Part shown: positions 34,710-45,022 of the stretch, one piece after another | Position numbering within the stretch: position 1 is the first letter of the stretch | How the letters are laid out: every line of letters begins with the position of its first letter | From: Bradyrhizobium algeriense | Lineage (GTDB): Bacteria; Pseudomonadota; Alphaproteobacteria; Rhizobiales; Xanthobacteraceae | Assembly: GCF_036924595.1 (NCBI RefSeq) | Contig: NZ_JAZHRV010000001.1 | Location: 7,715,501 to 7,779,500 of the forward strand | Direction: 5' to 3' | Length of the DNA stretch: 64,000 nucleotides | The notes under the pieces: generated by a model | The model's input: only the letters and a program-made list of their open reading frames with translations | Told to the model about the DNA's origin: nothing | The model's database searches: none | Translations under genes and position numbers: made by a program

Positions 34710-35768
34710 CTACGCCGCGTCGATGCGGCGAAAGCCGCTCCACATGGCGGTGGCGGCGCCGGAGGTCAGGACCGGGAGGATGCGCGCATCCTGGTAATTG
34801 CCGTTGAGCGAAACCCGTTGCAGCGCGGTCATATGCTCGGCGCTTTCCGGAAAAATCATGCCCGGCCGCGTCGTGACCGCGGTCTTGAATCCGGCGGCCT
34901 TCGCCAGGGCAAATTCGCGCTGGCCCGCCGCGATCCGGTCGCCATAGGGATAGGCGAGATGAAGCACCGGCCGCTGCAACACAGCTTCGATTCGCGCGCG
35001 GCTGGTGGCCAGTTCGAACGAGGCGGTCTCCTCGCTCTGCCGCGCCAGATTGCAATGCGTGATCGTATGCGCGCCGATCGTCACCAGGGGATCATCAGCG
35101 AATCCCTTCAATTCCTCCCAGGACATGCAGAACTCGCGGGCGATCGGAGTCTCGTCCACGTCATACCGCGTGCATAGCGCGGAGATTTCACGCTGCATGT
35201 CGTGTTCGGTCGGCAGCGCGCGCAGCCATTCGTGCATGCGGTCGAAGGCCGCCTGCTTGGCGGCCGGCGTCGAGGTATCGAGGCGGGTAGCTGTGCCGCC
35301 GAAGGGGATTTCGATCGAGGATGCCTTGGCGATCGCCCGCTCGAGCGCGACCCACCACAACCTCCCGGTGCCTTCGGCAAAATCGCTTGTCACGTAGACG
35401 GTGAGGGGCGCGTCAAATTCGCGCATCACCGGTAAGGCGAAGTCGCGGTTGTCGCGATAGCCATCGTCGAGGGTGAAGCAGGCGAAGCGCCGCGCGAATT
35501 TGCGCTGCTGGAGCCGCTGATGCACCTCGTCCAAGGTGACGATGTCGACGTCGAGGTTACGAAGATGCGCCAGCATCGCCCGCAAGAACTCTGGCTCGAC
35601 CTCGAGATGATAATTGGGCTGAAACCCGTCGTCGCGGCGGGGGCGGACGTGGTGCAGCATGAAAATGACGCCGACACCTGCGAAGATTGGTCGCAGCAGG
35701 TAATGCGCTCCGGAGAAGTACAGCGCTTCCAGTCCGGCGCGGATGACGGTGTTGCGAAGCAGTTTCAT
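34710..35768 (-). CDS. Polysaccharide deacetylase (NodB-homology, CE4)
   Basis: A 352-residue protein. NodB motif 1 is TLDDGYRDN (Asp-Asp pair) near 98-106 and motif 2 is GAHTITHCNL (HxxxxH metal ligands) near 233-242; LAYPYG is motif 3. An N-terminal hydrophobic stretch (about 15-37) may anchor it. It removes acetyl groups from a cell-surface or exopolysaccharide; which one is unknown. No polysaccharide genes adjoin. Confidence 0.85.
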   Translation of the reverse strand: MKLLRNTVIRAGLEALYFSGAHYLLRPIFAGVGVIFMLHHVRPRRDDGFQPNYHLEVEPEFLRAMLAHLRNLDVDIVTLDEVHQRLQQRKFARRFACFTLDDGYRDNRDFALPVMREFDAPLTVYVTSDFAEGTGRLWWVALERAIAKASSIEIPFGGTATRLDTSTPAAKQAAFDRMHEWLRALPTEHDMQREISALCTRYDVDETPIAREFCMSWEELKGFADDPLVTIGAHTITHCNLARQSEETASFELATSRARIEAVLQRPVLHLAYPYGDRIAAGQREFALAKAAGFKTAVTTRPGMIFPESAEHMTALQRVSLNGNYQDARILPVLTSGAATAMWSGFRRIDAA

Positions 35769-35936
35769 CGAGATGCAGGGCTGCCCGGTTATTTACGGAG
35801 TGAAATTAGCGAAAGACCGCTGAAGAAACAGTTAGCCTGACCAATTTCAGAGCGTTTCGGCCCTCACGACATTTCGGGTTTGACAGCCCCGCAAGGGTTT
35901 GTTTTCTCTCCGTTCCGGACCCCGGCGGGAACTCGA

Positions 35937-37331
35937 ATGCACGGACTTTTCAGGTGGAGTGGCAAATGGTGGCCGGGCGTCATTCCTTTGGTCATGTTTT
36001 GGGCTATCGCGGGTTGGACGAGCACCGAACCGCTTGAAGCCGACCTGGCGCAGCGTTCGACCGCCGCCCTCAAGGACACCATCCTCGACAAAAGGCGAAT
36101 CTCGGTCGCAGGCCGCGACGTGAGCCTTGCGGCGGATGCTTTCTCGGAAGATGGCCGGCAGAGTGCGGTGGCGTCGGTGGAAACCGTGCCGGGTGTGCGC
36201 CTGGTTAACGATGAAACCCGGCTCGTTCCTGAAGCCAAGCCGTTTGTCTGGTCGGCCGAACGCGACGTCCTGCGGGTGACGCTGTCGGGCAGTTCGCCGC
36301 TGCCGGCGAGCAAGGGCCGCTTGATGGAGGCGGCCCGCGCCAGCCTCGGTGGCGTCGAAGTGGTCGACCGGATGAATCTGTCGCGCGGGGCGCCGCCGCG
36401 TTTCGACAATGCCGCGCTGTTGCTGCTCGAGCAGGTCGGCAAGCTGAAGGATGGCAAGATCACGCTGTCGGACACCAAGGTCAGCCTGTCCGGCATGGCG
36501 CGCGAACTCGGCGGCCGGGAAGCCATCGCCGCCGCGCTGAAAAATCTGCCCGAGGGATTTTCGGTCGCGGCCAACGAGGTCAAGGCGCCGCCTTACATCT
36601 TGCAGGCCTACAAGGATCCGGTCGCGGTGACGCTGACGCTGACCGGCAATGTGCCTGACAGCAACGCCCACACCGCGCTGGTGGCGGCGGCGGGACGCAA
36701 GTTCTTCAGCGAAAAGGTCGTCGACAACCTCAAGGCGAGCATCGGCGCCCCCGTGGGCTTTGCCGCCGCGGTGGTGCCCGCGCTCGGTGCGCTGTCGCGG
36801 CTGTCGACCGGCACGCTCGTCATCTCCGACCGGGAGGTCAAGCTGTCGGGCGATGCGCTTTATGAAGCCGCCGCCGTTCAGATCCGCGCCGGCCTCGGCA
36901 AGGACTTTCCGCAGGGCTGGCAGTTCAAGCCGGAAATCTCGGTCAAGCCGCCCGCCGCGCCGGTGGATGCGACCGTCTGCCAGCAATTATTCTCCGAACT
37001 GCTCGGCAAGGCCCGGATCCGCTTCGAATCCGGCAAGGCCGACATTGTCGCGGATTCCGCCGGCTTGCTCGACCGCCTGATCGAAACCGCGTTGCGCTGT
37101 CCGACCGCCAATATCGAGATATCAGGACATAGCGATACCAACGGCGAGGAGGCGGCCAACCAGGCCCTGTCCGAGAAGCGTGCCCAGGCGGTTGCCGACT
37201 ATTTGGTCAAGGCGGGATTGCCGGCCAACCGGTTCAGCGCGGTCGGCTATGGTTCGACGCAGCCGATTGCGGCTAACGATACCGACCAGGGCAAGGCGCA
37301 GAACCGCCGCATCGATTTCGTGGTGAAGTGA
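35937..37331 (+). CDS. OmpA-family protein with BON-like repeats and N-terminal membrane anchor
   Basis: A 464-residue envelope protein. One membrane segment near residues 11-30 (GVIPLVMFWAIAGW), then two to three BON-like repeats (LRVTLSGSSPLP..., VTLTLTGNVPDS..., LVISDREVKLSG...), then an OmpA/MotB peptidoglycan-binding domain (IRFESGKADIV...ISGHSDTNGEEAANQALSEKRA...NRRIDFVVK). This order, anchor-BON-OmpA, is that of mycobacterial OmpATb (ArfA). The start is ATG 35937 with a weak GCGGGA; an upstream TTG at 35880 is less likely. Coupled to the next gene. Confidence 0.82.
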   Translation: MHGLFRWSGKWWPGVIPLVMFWAIAGWTSTEPLEADLAQRSTAALKDTILDKRRISVAGRDVSLAADAFSEDGRQSAVASVETVPGVRLVNDETRLVPEAKPFVWSAERDVLRVTLSGSSPLPASKGRLMEAARASLGGVEVVDRMNLSRGAPPRFDNAALLLLEQVGKLKDGKITLSDTKVSLSGMARELGGREAIAAALKNLPEGFSVAANEVKAPPYILQAYKDPVAVTLTLTGNVPDSNAHTALVAAAGRKFFSEKVVDNLKASIGAPVGFAAAVVPALGALSRLSTGTLVISDREVKLSGDALYEAAAVQIRAGLGKDFPQGWQFKPEISVKPPAAPVDATVCQQLFSELLGKARIRFESGKADIVADSAGLLDRLIETALRCPTANIEISGHSDTNGEEAANQALSEKRAQAVADYLVKAGLPANRFSAVGYGSTQPIAANDTDQGKAQNRRIDFVVK

Positions 37332-37333
37332 GC

Positions 37334-37630
37334 ATGGCCTATCTGACCACATTCTACTGGGGCTGGTTGCTGGCATCGGTGCTGCTCGGCTTCGCCATGG
37401 GTTGGATATCCGTGGTTCAGCACGGCAAAGGCGTCCCGCGGAAGCTGCGATGGGCGCTTTCCGCCCTGGTCGCGGCGCTGATGGGAGCTGCGCTCGCGCG
37501 CGTCGTGCCCGGCCGCTTCGGCTACTGGCTCGACCTCGGGCTGATCATGTTCGGGTTTTATCTCTGCGGCTGTGCGGTCGGATCATGGTTGCGCGACTGG
37601 GTAGTATCGCGCAGTGCGCCGTCGGCCTGA
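37334..37630 (+). CDS. Small membrane protein coupled to the OmpA/BON gene
   Basis: A 98-residue protein with three hydrophobic segments (about 8-25, 40-58, 64-85), starting 2 bases after the OmpA stop; a GTG at 37328 overlaps that stop and is an alternative start. No family recognised. The pairing recalls arfA-arfB, where a small membrane protein follows OmpATb. Likely an assembly partner of the envelope protein. Confidence 0.7.
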   Translation: MAYLTTFYWGWLLASVLLGFAMGWISVVQHGKGVPRKLRWALSALVAALMGAALARVVPGRFGYWLDLGLIMFGFYLCGCAVGSWLRDWVVSRSAPSA

Positions 37631-37908
37631 CCGCAGCATGAGCCGGCCAGCTTCTCCGACAGCATTGTCACAGGTTGTTGACCGGCGCCGGCTATGGTCC
37701 CGAATCGCCGTCGGGCGGCGGGATTGCTGCAAAACCGTACTTCTACCGTCGTCAACTGGCGCCTAATATGTTGAAGAAGCGTGTTTTATTCTCGTCAGGC
37801 GAATTCCACTCCGGCTCAAAACGCGCTACCAGAGGGGCAGGGGAGCAGCGTAGCGTAGGCGGGGTTCAGGCCATTGCCGTCGTCGCATAAGCGCAATTCG
37901 AGGTGTAG

Positions 37909-38970
37909 ATGCTGGAAGCAATACGCAGGGCGATGTCGTTTCTGCGCCAGAAGCAGGTCCTGCACAAGCTCGGGGTCTTGATCAGCATCACGGTGATCGC
38001 CGTTGCGTGCTACGTGCTCTATCACATGCTTCGCGGCATCGACACCGATGAGGTGATCGACGCCATCAAGGGCACCGAGCCGCGCCAGATCGCGCTGGCG
38101 GCCCTGTTCGTGGCGGCGGGCTATTTCACGCTGACCTTCTATGACTGGTTCGCGGTCCGCGCGATCGGCCAAGGCCACATTCCCTACCGCGTCAACGCGC
38201 TGGCCGCCTTCACCTCCTATTCGATCGGACACAATGTCGGCGCCAGCGTCTTCACCGGCGGCGCGGTGCGCTACCGGATCTATTCGGCCTGGGGGCTGAA
38301 CGCGATCGATGTCGCCAAGATCTGTTTCCTCGCCGGGCTGACCTTCTGGCTCGGCAATGCCGCGGTGCTGGGACTGGGCATCGCCTATCACCCGGAAGCC
38401 GCCGCCTCGATCGATCAGTTGCCGGTCTGGCTCAACCGCGTGGCGGCGTTCGGCATCCTGCTCGGACTGGTTGGCTATGTAGCCTGGGTCTGGGCCGCGC
38501 CGCGCGGCGTCGGCCGCGGGCCGTGGACGGTCACGCTGCCGGGCGGGCCGCTGACGCTGCTGCAGATCGCCATTGGCATTATCGATCTCGGCTTCTGTGC
38601 GCTGGCGATGTATGTGCTGGTGCCGGACGAACCCAATCTGGGCTTTGTCGTCGTCGCTGTCATCTTCGTCTCGGCCACGCTGCTGGGGTTTGCCAGCCAT
38701 TCCCCGGGCGGGCTCGGCGTTTTCGATGCCGCCATGCTGGTCGGGCTCTGGCAGATGGACCGGGAGGAACTGCTCGCCGGCATGCTGCTGTTCCGCGTCC
38801 TCTATTATATCGGGCCGTTTGTCATATCTGTAATCTTGCTGACGCTTCGGGAGATTATCCTCGGCGCGCGATCGAAGCGCCTGCGCCAGTTGGCGGCGGG
38901 CGCCGACGCCGAGCCGACGAGGCATGAGGCCGCCGTCTATGTGCGCGAGCGTGGCGACACGGGCACCTGA
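37909..38970 (+). CDS. Lysylphosphatidylglycerol-synthase-like transmembrane protein (UPF0104/YbhN type)
   Basis: A 353-residue integral membrane protein with about eight hydrophobic segments. NVGASVFTGGAVRYRIYSAWG near 117-137 and FASHSPGGLGVFDAAML near 263-279 are the family landmarks. It is the flippase-like half of MprF without the synthase domain; its substrate is unknown. GAGGTGT precedes ATG 37909. It is 42 bases upstream of phoR. Confidence 0.83.
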   Translation: MLEAIRRAMSFLRQKQVLHKLGVLISITVIAVACYVLYHMLRGIDTDEVIDAIKGTEPRQIALAALFVAAGYFTLTFYDWFAVRAIGQGHIPYRVNALAAFTSYSIGHNVGASVFTGGAVRYRIYSAWGLNAIDVAKICFLAGLTFWLGNAAVLGLGIAYHPEAAASIDQLPVWLNRVAAFGILLGLVGYVAWVWAAPRGVGRGPWTVTLPGGPLTLLQIAIGIIDLGFCALAMYVLVPDEPNLGFVVVAVIFVSATLLGFASHSPGGLGVFDAAMLVGLWQMDREELLAGMLLFRVLYYIGPFVISVILLTLREIILGARSKRLRQLAAGADAEPTRHEAAVYVRERGDTGT

Positions 38971-39012
38971 TGATGCGGCGGGGGCTTCGCGAATAGAGGA
39001 AAAGCCTGCGCC

Positions 39013-40314
39013 ATGGCGATCGACGATTCCAGCTCTGCCTCCTTCTTTGCACCGTGGCCGGACCGGTTGCGGCATTCGGCGATCATCCTGCTCGCCGCCG
39101 GGCTCGCGCTTTGCGCGCTGGTGGTGCTGGCCGATCTTTCTCTGGCGCGCGCCGTGGCCGTTTTCATCTGTATCGCCGCCGCAGCGCTGGTGCCGTGGCG
39201 GCTGCATCATGTGGCGGCCTCCCGTGACGACGTCCGCGCCGTCAGCCCGGTGGAGTCTGCCGCCGTCAGCGCCGTCGTTGCCGGCATGCCGGATCCGGCC
39301 GTGCTGCTCGACCGCGCCGGCCGCGTCATCCATCTCAACGCAGCGGCCGCCCAGCTCGCGCCTGCGCTGCGCAAGAACGAGCTCGCCCAGTTCGCGCTGC
39401 GCTCGCCCGAAATCATCACCGCGCTGCGCGAGGCGATTGCGACCACCGAACCGCGCCGGGCGAGCTACCACGACCAGGTGCCGGTCGACCGCTGGATGGA
39501 ACTGATCATCACGCCGGTGCCGGTGCCGACGCTGTTCGGCGGCACCGAGAAATGCATGCTGATGACCTTCCACGACCAGACGCCGCTGCGGCGGGTCGAG
39601 GAAATGCGTGCCGATTTCGTCGCCAATGCCAGCCACGAACTGCGGACGCCGCTCGCGGCGCTGTCCGGCTTCATCGATACGCTGCAGGGTCCTGCCAAGG
39701 AGGACGCCAAGGCGCGCGAACGCTTCCTGTCGATCATGCATACGCAGGCGACGCGAATGGCGCGGCTGATCGACGATCTGCTTTCGCTGTCGCGGGTCGA
39801 ATTGTCGGCCCATGTCCGGCCCGACGCGTCAGTCGATATCGTGCCGATTATTCGCCAGGTCGCCGACGGGCTGGAGCCGCTCGCCCGGGAGCGTCAGGTC
39901 GCGATCGAGATCGACCTGCCGGAAGCGCCGGTGACCATCGCGGGCGACCGCGAGGAACTGCTGCGGCTGTTCGAAAACCTGATCGAGAACGCGCTCAAAT
40001 ATGGCGCGTCCGGTGGGCGGGTGATCGTCTCCCTGACCCAGGCCACGTCCAGCGAGGGCGCGCCGGAAGTACGTATCATGGTCCGGGATTTCGGCCCCGG
40101 CATCGCCCCGGAACACCTGCCGCGGCTGACCGAGCGCTTCTACCGGGTCGATGTCGGCGACAGCCGCGCGCAGGGCGGAACCGGGCTCGGTTTATCCTTG
40201 GTGAAACATATTCTTAACCGCCATCGCGGCCGGCTTTTGATCGAAAGCGTGCCCAAAAACGGCGCGGTCTTTACCGCCTGTTTTCCCCAGGCGAAGACCC
40301 CATCAGCGCTATAA
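39013..40314 (+). CDS. phoR: Phosphate-regulon sensor histidine kinase PhoR
   Basis: A 433-residue sensor kinase. Two N-terminal membrane segments (about 23-58), a PAS-like region (MPDPAVLLDRAGRVIHLNAAA), H-box NASHELRTPLAAL (phospho-His near 208), N-box ENLIENALKYG, and G-boxes DFGPGIAPEHLPRLTERFYR and GGTGLGLSLVKHI. It phosphorylates PhoB under phosphate limitation; PstSCAB-PhoU hold it off. AGAGGAAAAG lies upstream of ATG 39013. phoB is at the far end of the same gene row. Confidence 0.93.
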   Translation: MAIDDSSSASFFAPWPDRLRHSAIILLAAGLALCALVVLADLSLARAVAVFICIAAAALVPWRLHHVAASRDDVRAVSPVESAAVSAVVAGMPDPAVLLDRAGRVIHLNAAAAQLAPALRKNELAQFALRSPEIITALREAIATTEPRRASYHDQVPVDRWMELIITPVPVPTLFGGTEKCMLMTFHDQTPLRRVEEMRADFVANASHELRTPLAALSGFIDTLQGPAKEDAKARERFLSIMHTQATRMARLIDDLLSLSRVELSAHVRPDASVDIVPIIRQVADGLEPLARERQVAIEIDLPEAPVTIAGDREELLRLFENLIENALKYGASGGRVIVSLTQATSSEGAPEVRIMVRDFGPGIAPEHLPRLTERFYRVDVGDSRAQGGTGLGLSLVKHILNRHRGRLLIESVPKNGAVFTACFPQAKTPSAL

Positions 40315-40340
40315 ATACAAGCGATTTCAATTGCTTGGTT

Positions 40341-40358
40341 GTGTCATCCAACTGTCAC
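40341..40358 (+). promoter_or_regulatory. Pho box upstream of pstS
   Basis: GTGTCAT-CCAA-CTGTCAC is a near-perfect pair of 7-base PhoB repeats (consensus CTGTCAT spaced by four bases), 98 bases before the pstS start. It marks PhoB-driven expression of the pst operon. Confidence 0.85.
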
Positions 40359-40455
40359 CGAACCTTCGTAAAAGCTCTATCGACCGCTCCTAGATGAGCG
40401 GCACGTGAGCGCGATCGGGCGCAACAGGCGCTTCGCTCACCAGATGGAGACCACC

Positions 40456-41466
40456 ATGAATTTCCTCAGGACAATCGTCGCTGCCGGCCTGGTCGCCGCT
40501 TCGACGTCGGCCTTCGCTGCCGATATCACCGGCGCGGGCGCCACCTTCCCCTTCCCGATCTATTCGAAGTGGGCGGACGCCTACAAGAAGGAGACCGGCA
40601 ACGGTCTGAACTACCAGTCGATCGGCTCCGGCGCCGGCATCAAGCAGATCCAGGCCAAGACCGTGACCTTCGGCGCTACCGACGCGCCGCTCAAGCATGA
40701 GCAGCTCGAGAAGGACGGCCTGGTGCAGTGGCCGATGGTGATGGGCGCGATCGTGCCGGTCGTGAACCTCGAAGGCATCAAGCCGGGCGAACTCGTGCTC
40801 TCGGGCGAAGTGCTCGGCGACATCTATCTCGGCAAGATCAAGAAGTGGGACGATGCCGCGATCGCAAAACTCAATCCGAAGCTGAAGCTGCCGGCTGACG
40901 CCATCACCGTGGTGCGCCGCTCCGACGGTTCGGGCACCACCTTCAACTTCACCGACTACCTCTCGAAGTCGAGCGCCGACTGGAAAGCCAAGGTCGGCAT
41001 GGGCACCGCGGTCGAATGGCCGACCGGCGTCGGCGCCAAGGGCAATGAAGGCGTTGCCGGCAATGTCGGCCAGACCAAGAACGCGATCGGTTATGTCGAA
41101 TATGCCTACGCCAAGCAGAACAAGCTGACCTATGCGGCGATGATCAACAAGGCCGGCAAGACCGTGCAGCCGACCATCGCAGCGTTCCAGGCGGCCGCCT
41201 CCAACGCCGACTGGGCCAAGGCGCCCGGCTACTACGTGATCCTTACCGACCAGCCCGGCGAAGCCTCCTGGCCGATCACCGCAGCGACCTTCATCCTGAT
41301 GCACAAGGCTGCAACCGACAAGGCAGCGTCCCAGGAAGCCATCAAGTTCTTCAAATGGTCGTTCGAGAGGGGCGCCAAGATGGCCGAAGAACTCGACTAC
41401 ATCCCGATGCCGGAATCGGTCGTCAAGCTGATCGAAAAGACCTGGTCGGCCGAGATCAAGAGCTGA
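40456..41466 (+). CDS. pstS: Periplasmic phosphate-binding protein PstS
   Basis: A 336-residue binding protein with a signal peptide of about 22 residues (TSAFA-A). Phosphate pocket segments [27 protein letters not shown] and [16 protein letters not shown] are present. GGAGACC precedes ATG 40456. It delivers phosphate to PstCA. Confidence 0.95.
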   Translation: MNFLRTIVAAGLVAASTSAFAADITGAGATFPFPIYSKWADAYKKETGNGLNYQSIGSGAGIKQIQAKTVTFGATDAPLKHEQLEKDGLVQWPMVMGAIVPVVNLEGIKPGELVLSGEVLGDIYLGKIKKWDDAAIAKLNPKLKLPADAITVVRRSDGSGTTFNFTDYLSKSSADWKAKVGMGTAVEWPTGVGAKGNEGVAGNVGQTKNAIGYVEYAYAKQNKLTYAAMINKAGKTVQPTIAAFQAAASNADWAKAPGYYVILTDQPGEASWPITAATFILMHKAATDKAASQEAIKFFKWSFERGAKMAEELDYIPMPESVVKLIEKTWSAEIKS

Positions 41467-41492
41467 TCGGGCCTGCGCCTCGCAACACGATC

Positions 41493-41520
41493 GCTCAACC
41501 CGGGGTGTCCGGGGTTGAGC
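41493..41520 (+). terminator. Stem-loop between pstS and pstC
   Basis: GCTCAACCC and GGGTTGAGC pair perfectly (9 bp) around a 10-base loop, 27 bases after pstS. No T tract. It probably protects the pstS message and lowers read-through to the membrane genes. Confidence 0.6.
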
Positions 41521-41616
41521 ACCCCTCTCGGGACAGGAGAGGCAAGAACAATGCGCGAGCCGAAAAAGCCGTGCACCGAAGTCCGGGTCATTGGGCTATA
41601 GTAAAGGGGATTGGGC

Positions 41617-42615
41617 GTGGCAGAAATGGCGGTTGATAGCGACGCAATGGAGGCTGCCGGACCTTATGATCGCGCAAGGGCTCTCAGCGCGTTCAAGCTC
41701 GGCGACGTCACCTTCTATTGGATCACGCGCGCCTGCGCGATCTCGGTTCTCCTCATCCTGGGCGGCATCATCATTTCGCTGATCGTCGGCGCTTGGCCCG
41801 CCATCCGCGAATATGGCGTAGCCTTCCTGTGGACGCAGCGCTGGGCGCCGTCGGCCGATCCGCCTGTTCTCGGCGCGCTCGGCCCGATCTACGGCACGCT
41901 GATCACCTCCGTGATCGCGATGATGATCGCCATTCCCGTCGGCCTCGGCATCGCGATTTTCCTCACCGAGATCTGCCCGATCTGGCTGCGCCGCCCCATT
42001 GGACTTGCGGTCGAGCTGCTCGCCGGCATTCCCTCGATCATCTACGGCATGTGGGGCTTCTTCATATTGGGCCCGTTCCTGGCCAACACCTTCCAGCCCT
42101 TCATGATCAGCGTGTTCGACGGCGTCCCCGTGCTGGGCACGATCTTCGCCGGTCCCCCGTCCTATCTCAGCCTGTTCAACGCCGCGCTGATCCTTGCGAT
42201 CATGGTGCTGCCCTTCATCACCGCGATCTCGGTCGACGTCTTCAAGACGGTGCCGCCGGTGCTGAAGGAAGCCGCCTATGGCGTCGGCTGCACCACCTGG
42301 GAAGTCGTTCGCAACGTCGTCATCCCCTACACAAGGGTCGGCGTGATCGGCGGCATCATGCTGGCGCTTGGCCGCGCGCTCGGCGAGACGATGGCGGTCA
42401 CCTTCATCATCGGCAATTCGTTCAAGATCCAGTCCTCGATCTTCGCGCCGGGCACCACGATCTCAGCCGCCATCGCGTCCGAATTCGCCGAGAGCGACGG
42501 GCTGCATCAATCCGGCCTGATCCTGCTTGGTCTCTTGCTGTTCGTTCTGACGTTCTTCGTGCTCGCAGCCGCGCGGCTGATGCTGATGCGGCTGGAAAAG
42601 AAGGCGGGGAACTAG
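41617..42615 (+). CDS. pstC: Phosphate ABC transporter permease PstC
   Basis: A 332-residue permease with six main membrane segments. The coupling loop [21 protein letters not shown] is near 216-236. GTG 41617 is chosen because AGGGGA lies 6-7 bases upstream; TTG 41611 and ATG 41626 are alternatives. The permease lies four bases before pstA. Confidence 0.92.
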   Translation: MAEMAVDSDAMEAAGPYDRARALSAFKLGDVTFYWITRACAISVLLILGGIIISLIVGAWPAIREYGVAFLWTQRWAPSADPPVLGALGPIYGTLITSVIAMMIAIPVGLGIAIFLTEICPIWLRRPIGLAVELLAGIPSIIYGMWGFFILGPFLANTFQPFMISVFDGVPVLGTIFAGPPSYLSLFNAALILAIMVLPFITAISVDVFKTVPPVLKEAAYGVGCTTWEVVRNVVIPYTRVGVIGGIMLALGRALGETMAVTFIIGNSFKIQSSIFAPGTTISAAIASEFAESDGLHQSGLILLGLLLFVLTFFVLAAARLMLMRLEKKAGN

Positions 42616-42619
42616 CACC

Positions 42620-43465
42620 ATGAACCCGATTTACGCATCCCGCCGCCGCAACAATATCATCATCAAGTTCCTGTGCCTGGGAGCTGCGCTGTTCGGCGTG
42701 ACCTGGCTGGCGCTGATCCTGTTCACGCTGTTCTACAACGGCCTTGCCGGCTTGAATCTTGCCGTCTTCACCCAGGATACGCCGCCGCCGGGTTCGACCG
42801 ATGGCGGCCTGCGCAACGCCATCATCGGCTCGATCATGATGACCGTGATCGGGGTCGGCATCGGCGCGCCGCTCGGCCTGTTCGCCGGCACGTACCTCGC
42901 CGAATACGGCAAGCACGACAGGCTCACCTCGGTGATCCGCTTCATCAACGACATCCTGCTGAGCGCGCCGTCGATCATTATCGGCCTGTTCATCTACGGC
43001 GCCATCGTGGTGCCGATGGGCGGCTTCTCGGCCTTTGCCGGCTGTCTGGCGCTCGCCGTGATCGTGATCCCCGTCGTGGTGCGCACCACCGAGGACATGC
43101 TGGGGCTGGTGCCCAATCCGCTGCGCGAGGCGGCCTCCGCGCTCGGCCTGCCGCGCTCGCTGGTGATCCGGCGGATCGCCTATCGTGCGGCCCGCTCAGG
43201 CCTGATCACCGGCGTGCTGCTCGCCACCGCCCGCGTCGCCGGTGAAACCGCGCCGCTGCTGTTCACCGCGCTTTCGAACCAGTTCTTCAGCCTGGACATG
43301 ACCAAGACGATGGCCAACCTGCCGGTCACCATCAACAACTTCGTGCAGAGCCCCTATGTCTACTGGAAACAGCTCGCCTGGAGCGGGGCGCTCTTGATCA
43401 CGCTCACCGTACTTGCCCTGAATATTGGCGCGCGCATTCTCGGCGCCGAGAGGACATCCAAATGA
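42620..43465 (+). CDS. pstA: Phosphate ABC transporter permease PstA
   Basis: A 281-residue permease. GTYLAEYGK, the loop [20 protein letters not shown] and [24 protein letters not shown] are typical of PstA. The stop overlaps pstB by 4 bases (ATGA). Confidence 0.94.
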   Translation: MNPIYASRRRNNIIIKFLCLGAALFGVTWLALILFTLFYNGLAGLNLAVFTQDTPPPGSTDGGLRNAIIGSIMMTVIGVGIGAPLGLFAGTYLAEYGKHDRLTSVIRFINDILLSAPSIIIGLFIYGAIVVPMGGFSAFAGCLALAVIVIPVVVRTTEDMLGLVPNPLREAASALGLPRSLVIRRIAYRAARSGLITGVLLATARVAGETAPLLFTALSNQFFSLDMTKTMANLPVTINNFVQSPYVYWKQLAWSGALLITLTVLALNIGARILGAERTSK

Positions 43466-44283
43466 CCGATCTCTCCGTATCCGTGAGTTCCGCGAGCGGG
43501 CCCGTTCCGCAGGTGGCGCTGCCCGAGGCCGCGCCCAAGGTGACCGCCCGCGGCCTGAACTTTTACTATGGCGACCATCACGCGCTGAAGAACATCAACC
43601 TGACGCTCGGCACCCACCGCGTCACCGCCTTCATCGGCCCGTCCGGCTGCGGCAAGTCCACGCTGCTGCGGATCTTCAACCGGATGTACGATCTCTATCC
43701 CGGCCAGAAGGCGACCGGGCAATTGATGCTCGACCAGACCAACATCCTCGACCCCAAGCTCGACCTCAATCTGCTGCGGGCCCGCGTCGGCATGGTGTTC
43801 CAGAAGCCGACGCCGTTCCCGATGACGATCTACGAAAACATCGCCTTCGGCATCCGCCTCTATGAGAAGATCTCCAAGTCCGAGATGGATGGCCGGGTCG
43901 AGAAGGCGCTGCGCGGCGGCGCGCTGTGGAACGAGGTCAAGGACAAGCTGAACGCCTCGGGCCTCTCGCTGTCCGGCGGCCAGCAGCAGCGGCTCTGCAT
44001 CGCGCGCACGGTCGCGGTGCGGCCCGAGGTGATTTTGTTCGACGAGCCGTGCTCGGCGCTAGACCCGATCTCGACCGCCAAGATCGAGGAACTGATCCAG
44101 GAACTGGCGGAGGATTACACCATCGCCATCGTCACCCATAACATGCAGCAGGCGGCCCGCGTCTCGGACAAAACCGCCTTCATGTATCTCGGCGAGCTGA
44201 TCGAGTTCGACGACACCAACAGGATTTTTACCTCGCCGAGCGATCGACGCACCCAGGACTACATCACCGGCCGGTTCGGTTGA
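43462..44283 (+). CDS. pstB: Phosphate ABC transporter ATPase PstB
   Basis: A 273-residue ATPase. Walker [11 protein letters not shown]-loop [15 protein letters not shown], signature [13 protein letters not shown], Walker [13 protein letters not shown] and the switch His in IVTHNMQQA. About 20 extra N-terminal residues precede the usual start of the fold. Confidence 0.96.
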   Translation: MTDLSVSVSSASGPVPQVALPEAAPKVTARGLNFYYGDHHALKNINLTLGTHRVTAFIGPSGCGKSTLLRIFNRMYDLYPGQKATGQLMLDQTNILDPKLDLNLLRARVGMVFQKPTPFPMTIYENIAFGIRLYEKISKSEMDGRVEKALRGGALWNEVKDKLNASGLSLSGGQQQRLCIARTVAVRPEVILFDEPCSALDPISTAKIEELIQELAEDYTIAIVTHNMQQAARVSDKTAFMYLGELIEFDDTNRIFTSPSDRRTQDYITGRFG

Positions 44284-44294
44284 GGAGATAACAC

Positions 44295-45011
44295 ATGGCT
44301 TCTGAACACACCGCCAAGGCATTTGACAGCGATCTTCAGGAATTGACCCGCCTGGTCGCCGAGATGGGCGGCCTGGTCGAGCGCATGATCACCGAATCCG
44401 TCGATGCGCTGATCCGCCGCGACGTCGCGCTCGGCAAGCGCGTTGTCGCTGCCGACGTTGAAATCGACCGCCTGCAGCATGCAATCGAGGAACGCGCGGT
44501 GCTGACCATCGCGCGGCGCCAGCCGATGGCGATCGACCTGCGCGAAATCGTCGGCGCCATGCGGGTTGCTACCGATCTGGAGCGGATCGGCGACCTCGCC
44601 AAGAACATGGGCAAGCGGGTCGCCGCGCTGGAGAACGATTTCCAGCCGCTGAAGCTGATCCGCGGCCTCGAGCACATGACCGATCTGGTGCAGTCGCAGG
44701 TCAAGTCGGTGCTGGATGCCTATGCGGCGCACGACCTGCCGGCGGCTATGGCGGTCTGGAAGGGCGACGAGGAAGTCGACGCCATCTGCACCTCGCTGTT
44801 CCGCGAACTCCTCACCTACATGATGGAGGATCCGCGCAACATCTCGTTCTGCATTCATTTGATGTTCTGCGCCAAGAACATCGAACGGATCGGCGACCAC
44901 GCCACCAACATCGCCGAAACCGTATTCTACATGATCGAGGGACAGCAGATGCTCGACCAGCGCCCCAAGGGCGACATGACGACGTTTGCGACCACGATAC
45001 CGAATAGCTGA
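44295..45011 (+). CDS. phoU: Phosphate-signalling protein PhoU
   Basis: A 238-residue all-helical protein made of two repeats. The metal-cluster motifs E/DxxxD appear as AMRVATDLERIGDLAKNM and FCAKNIERIGDHATNIAET. It couples Pst activity to PhoR. GAGGAG lies upstream of ATG 44295, 11 bases after pstB. Confidence 0.95.
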   Translation: MASEHTAKAFDSDLQELTRLVAEMGGLVERMITESVDALIRRDVALGKRVVAADVEIDRLQHAIEERAVLTIARRQPMAIDLREIVGAMRVATDLERIGDLAKNMGKRVAALENDFQPLKLIRGLEHMTDLVQSQVKSVLDAYAAHDLPAAMAVWKGDEEVDAICTSLFRELLTYMMEDPRNISFCIHLMFCAKNIERIGDHATNIAETVFYMIEGQQMLDQRPKGDMTTFATTIPNS

Positions 45012-45022
45012 GGGATACAAGA

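Noticed and set aside
37816..39813. A 665-residue open frame on the minus strand
   Set aside because: Antisense to the LPG-synthase-like and phoR genes; composition (Arg, Gln, Asp, His) is that of a shadow frame.
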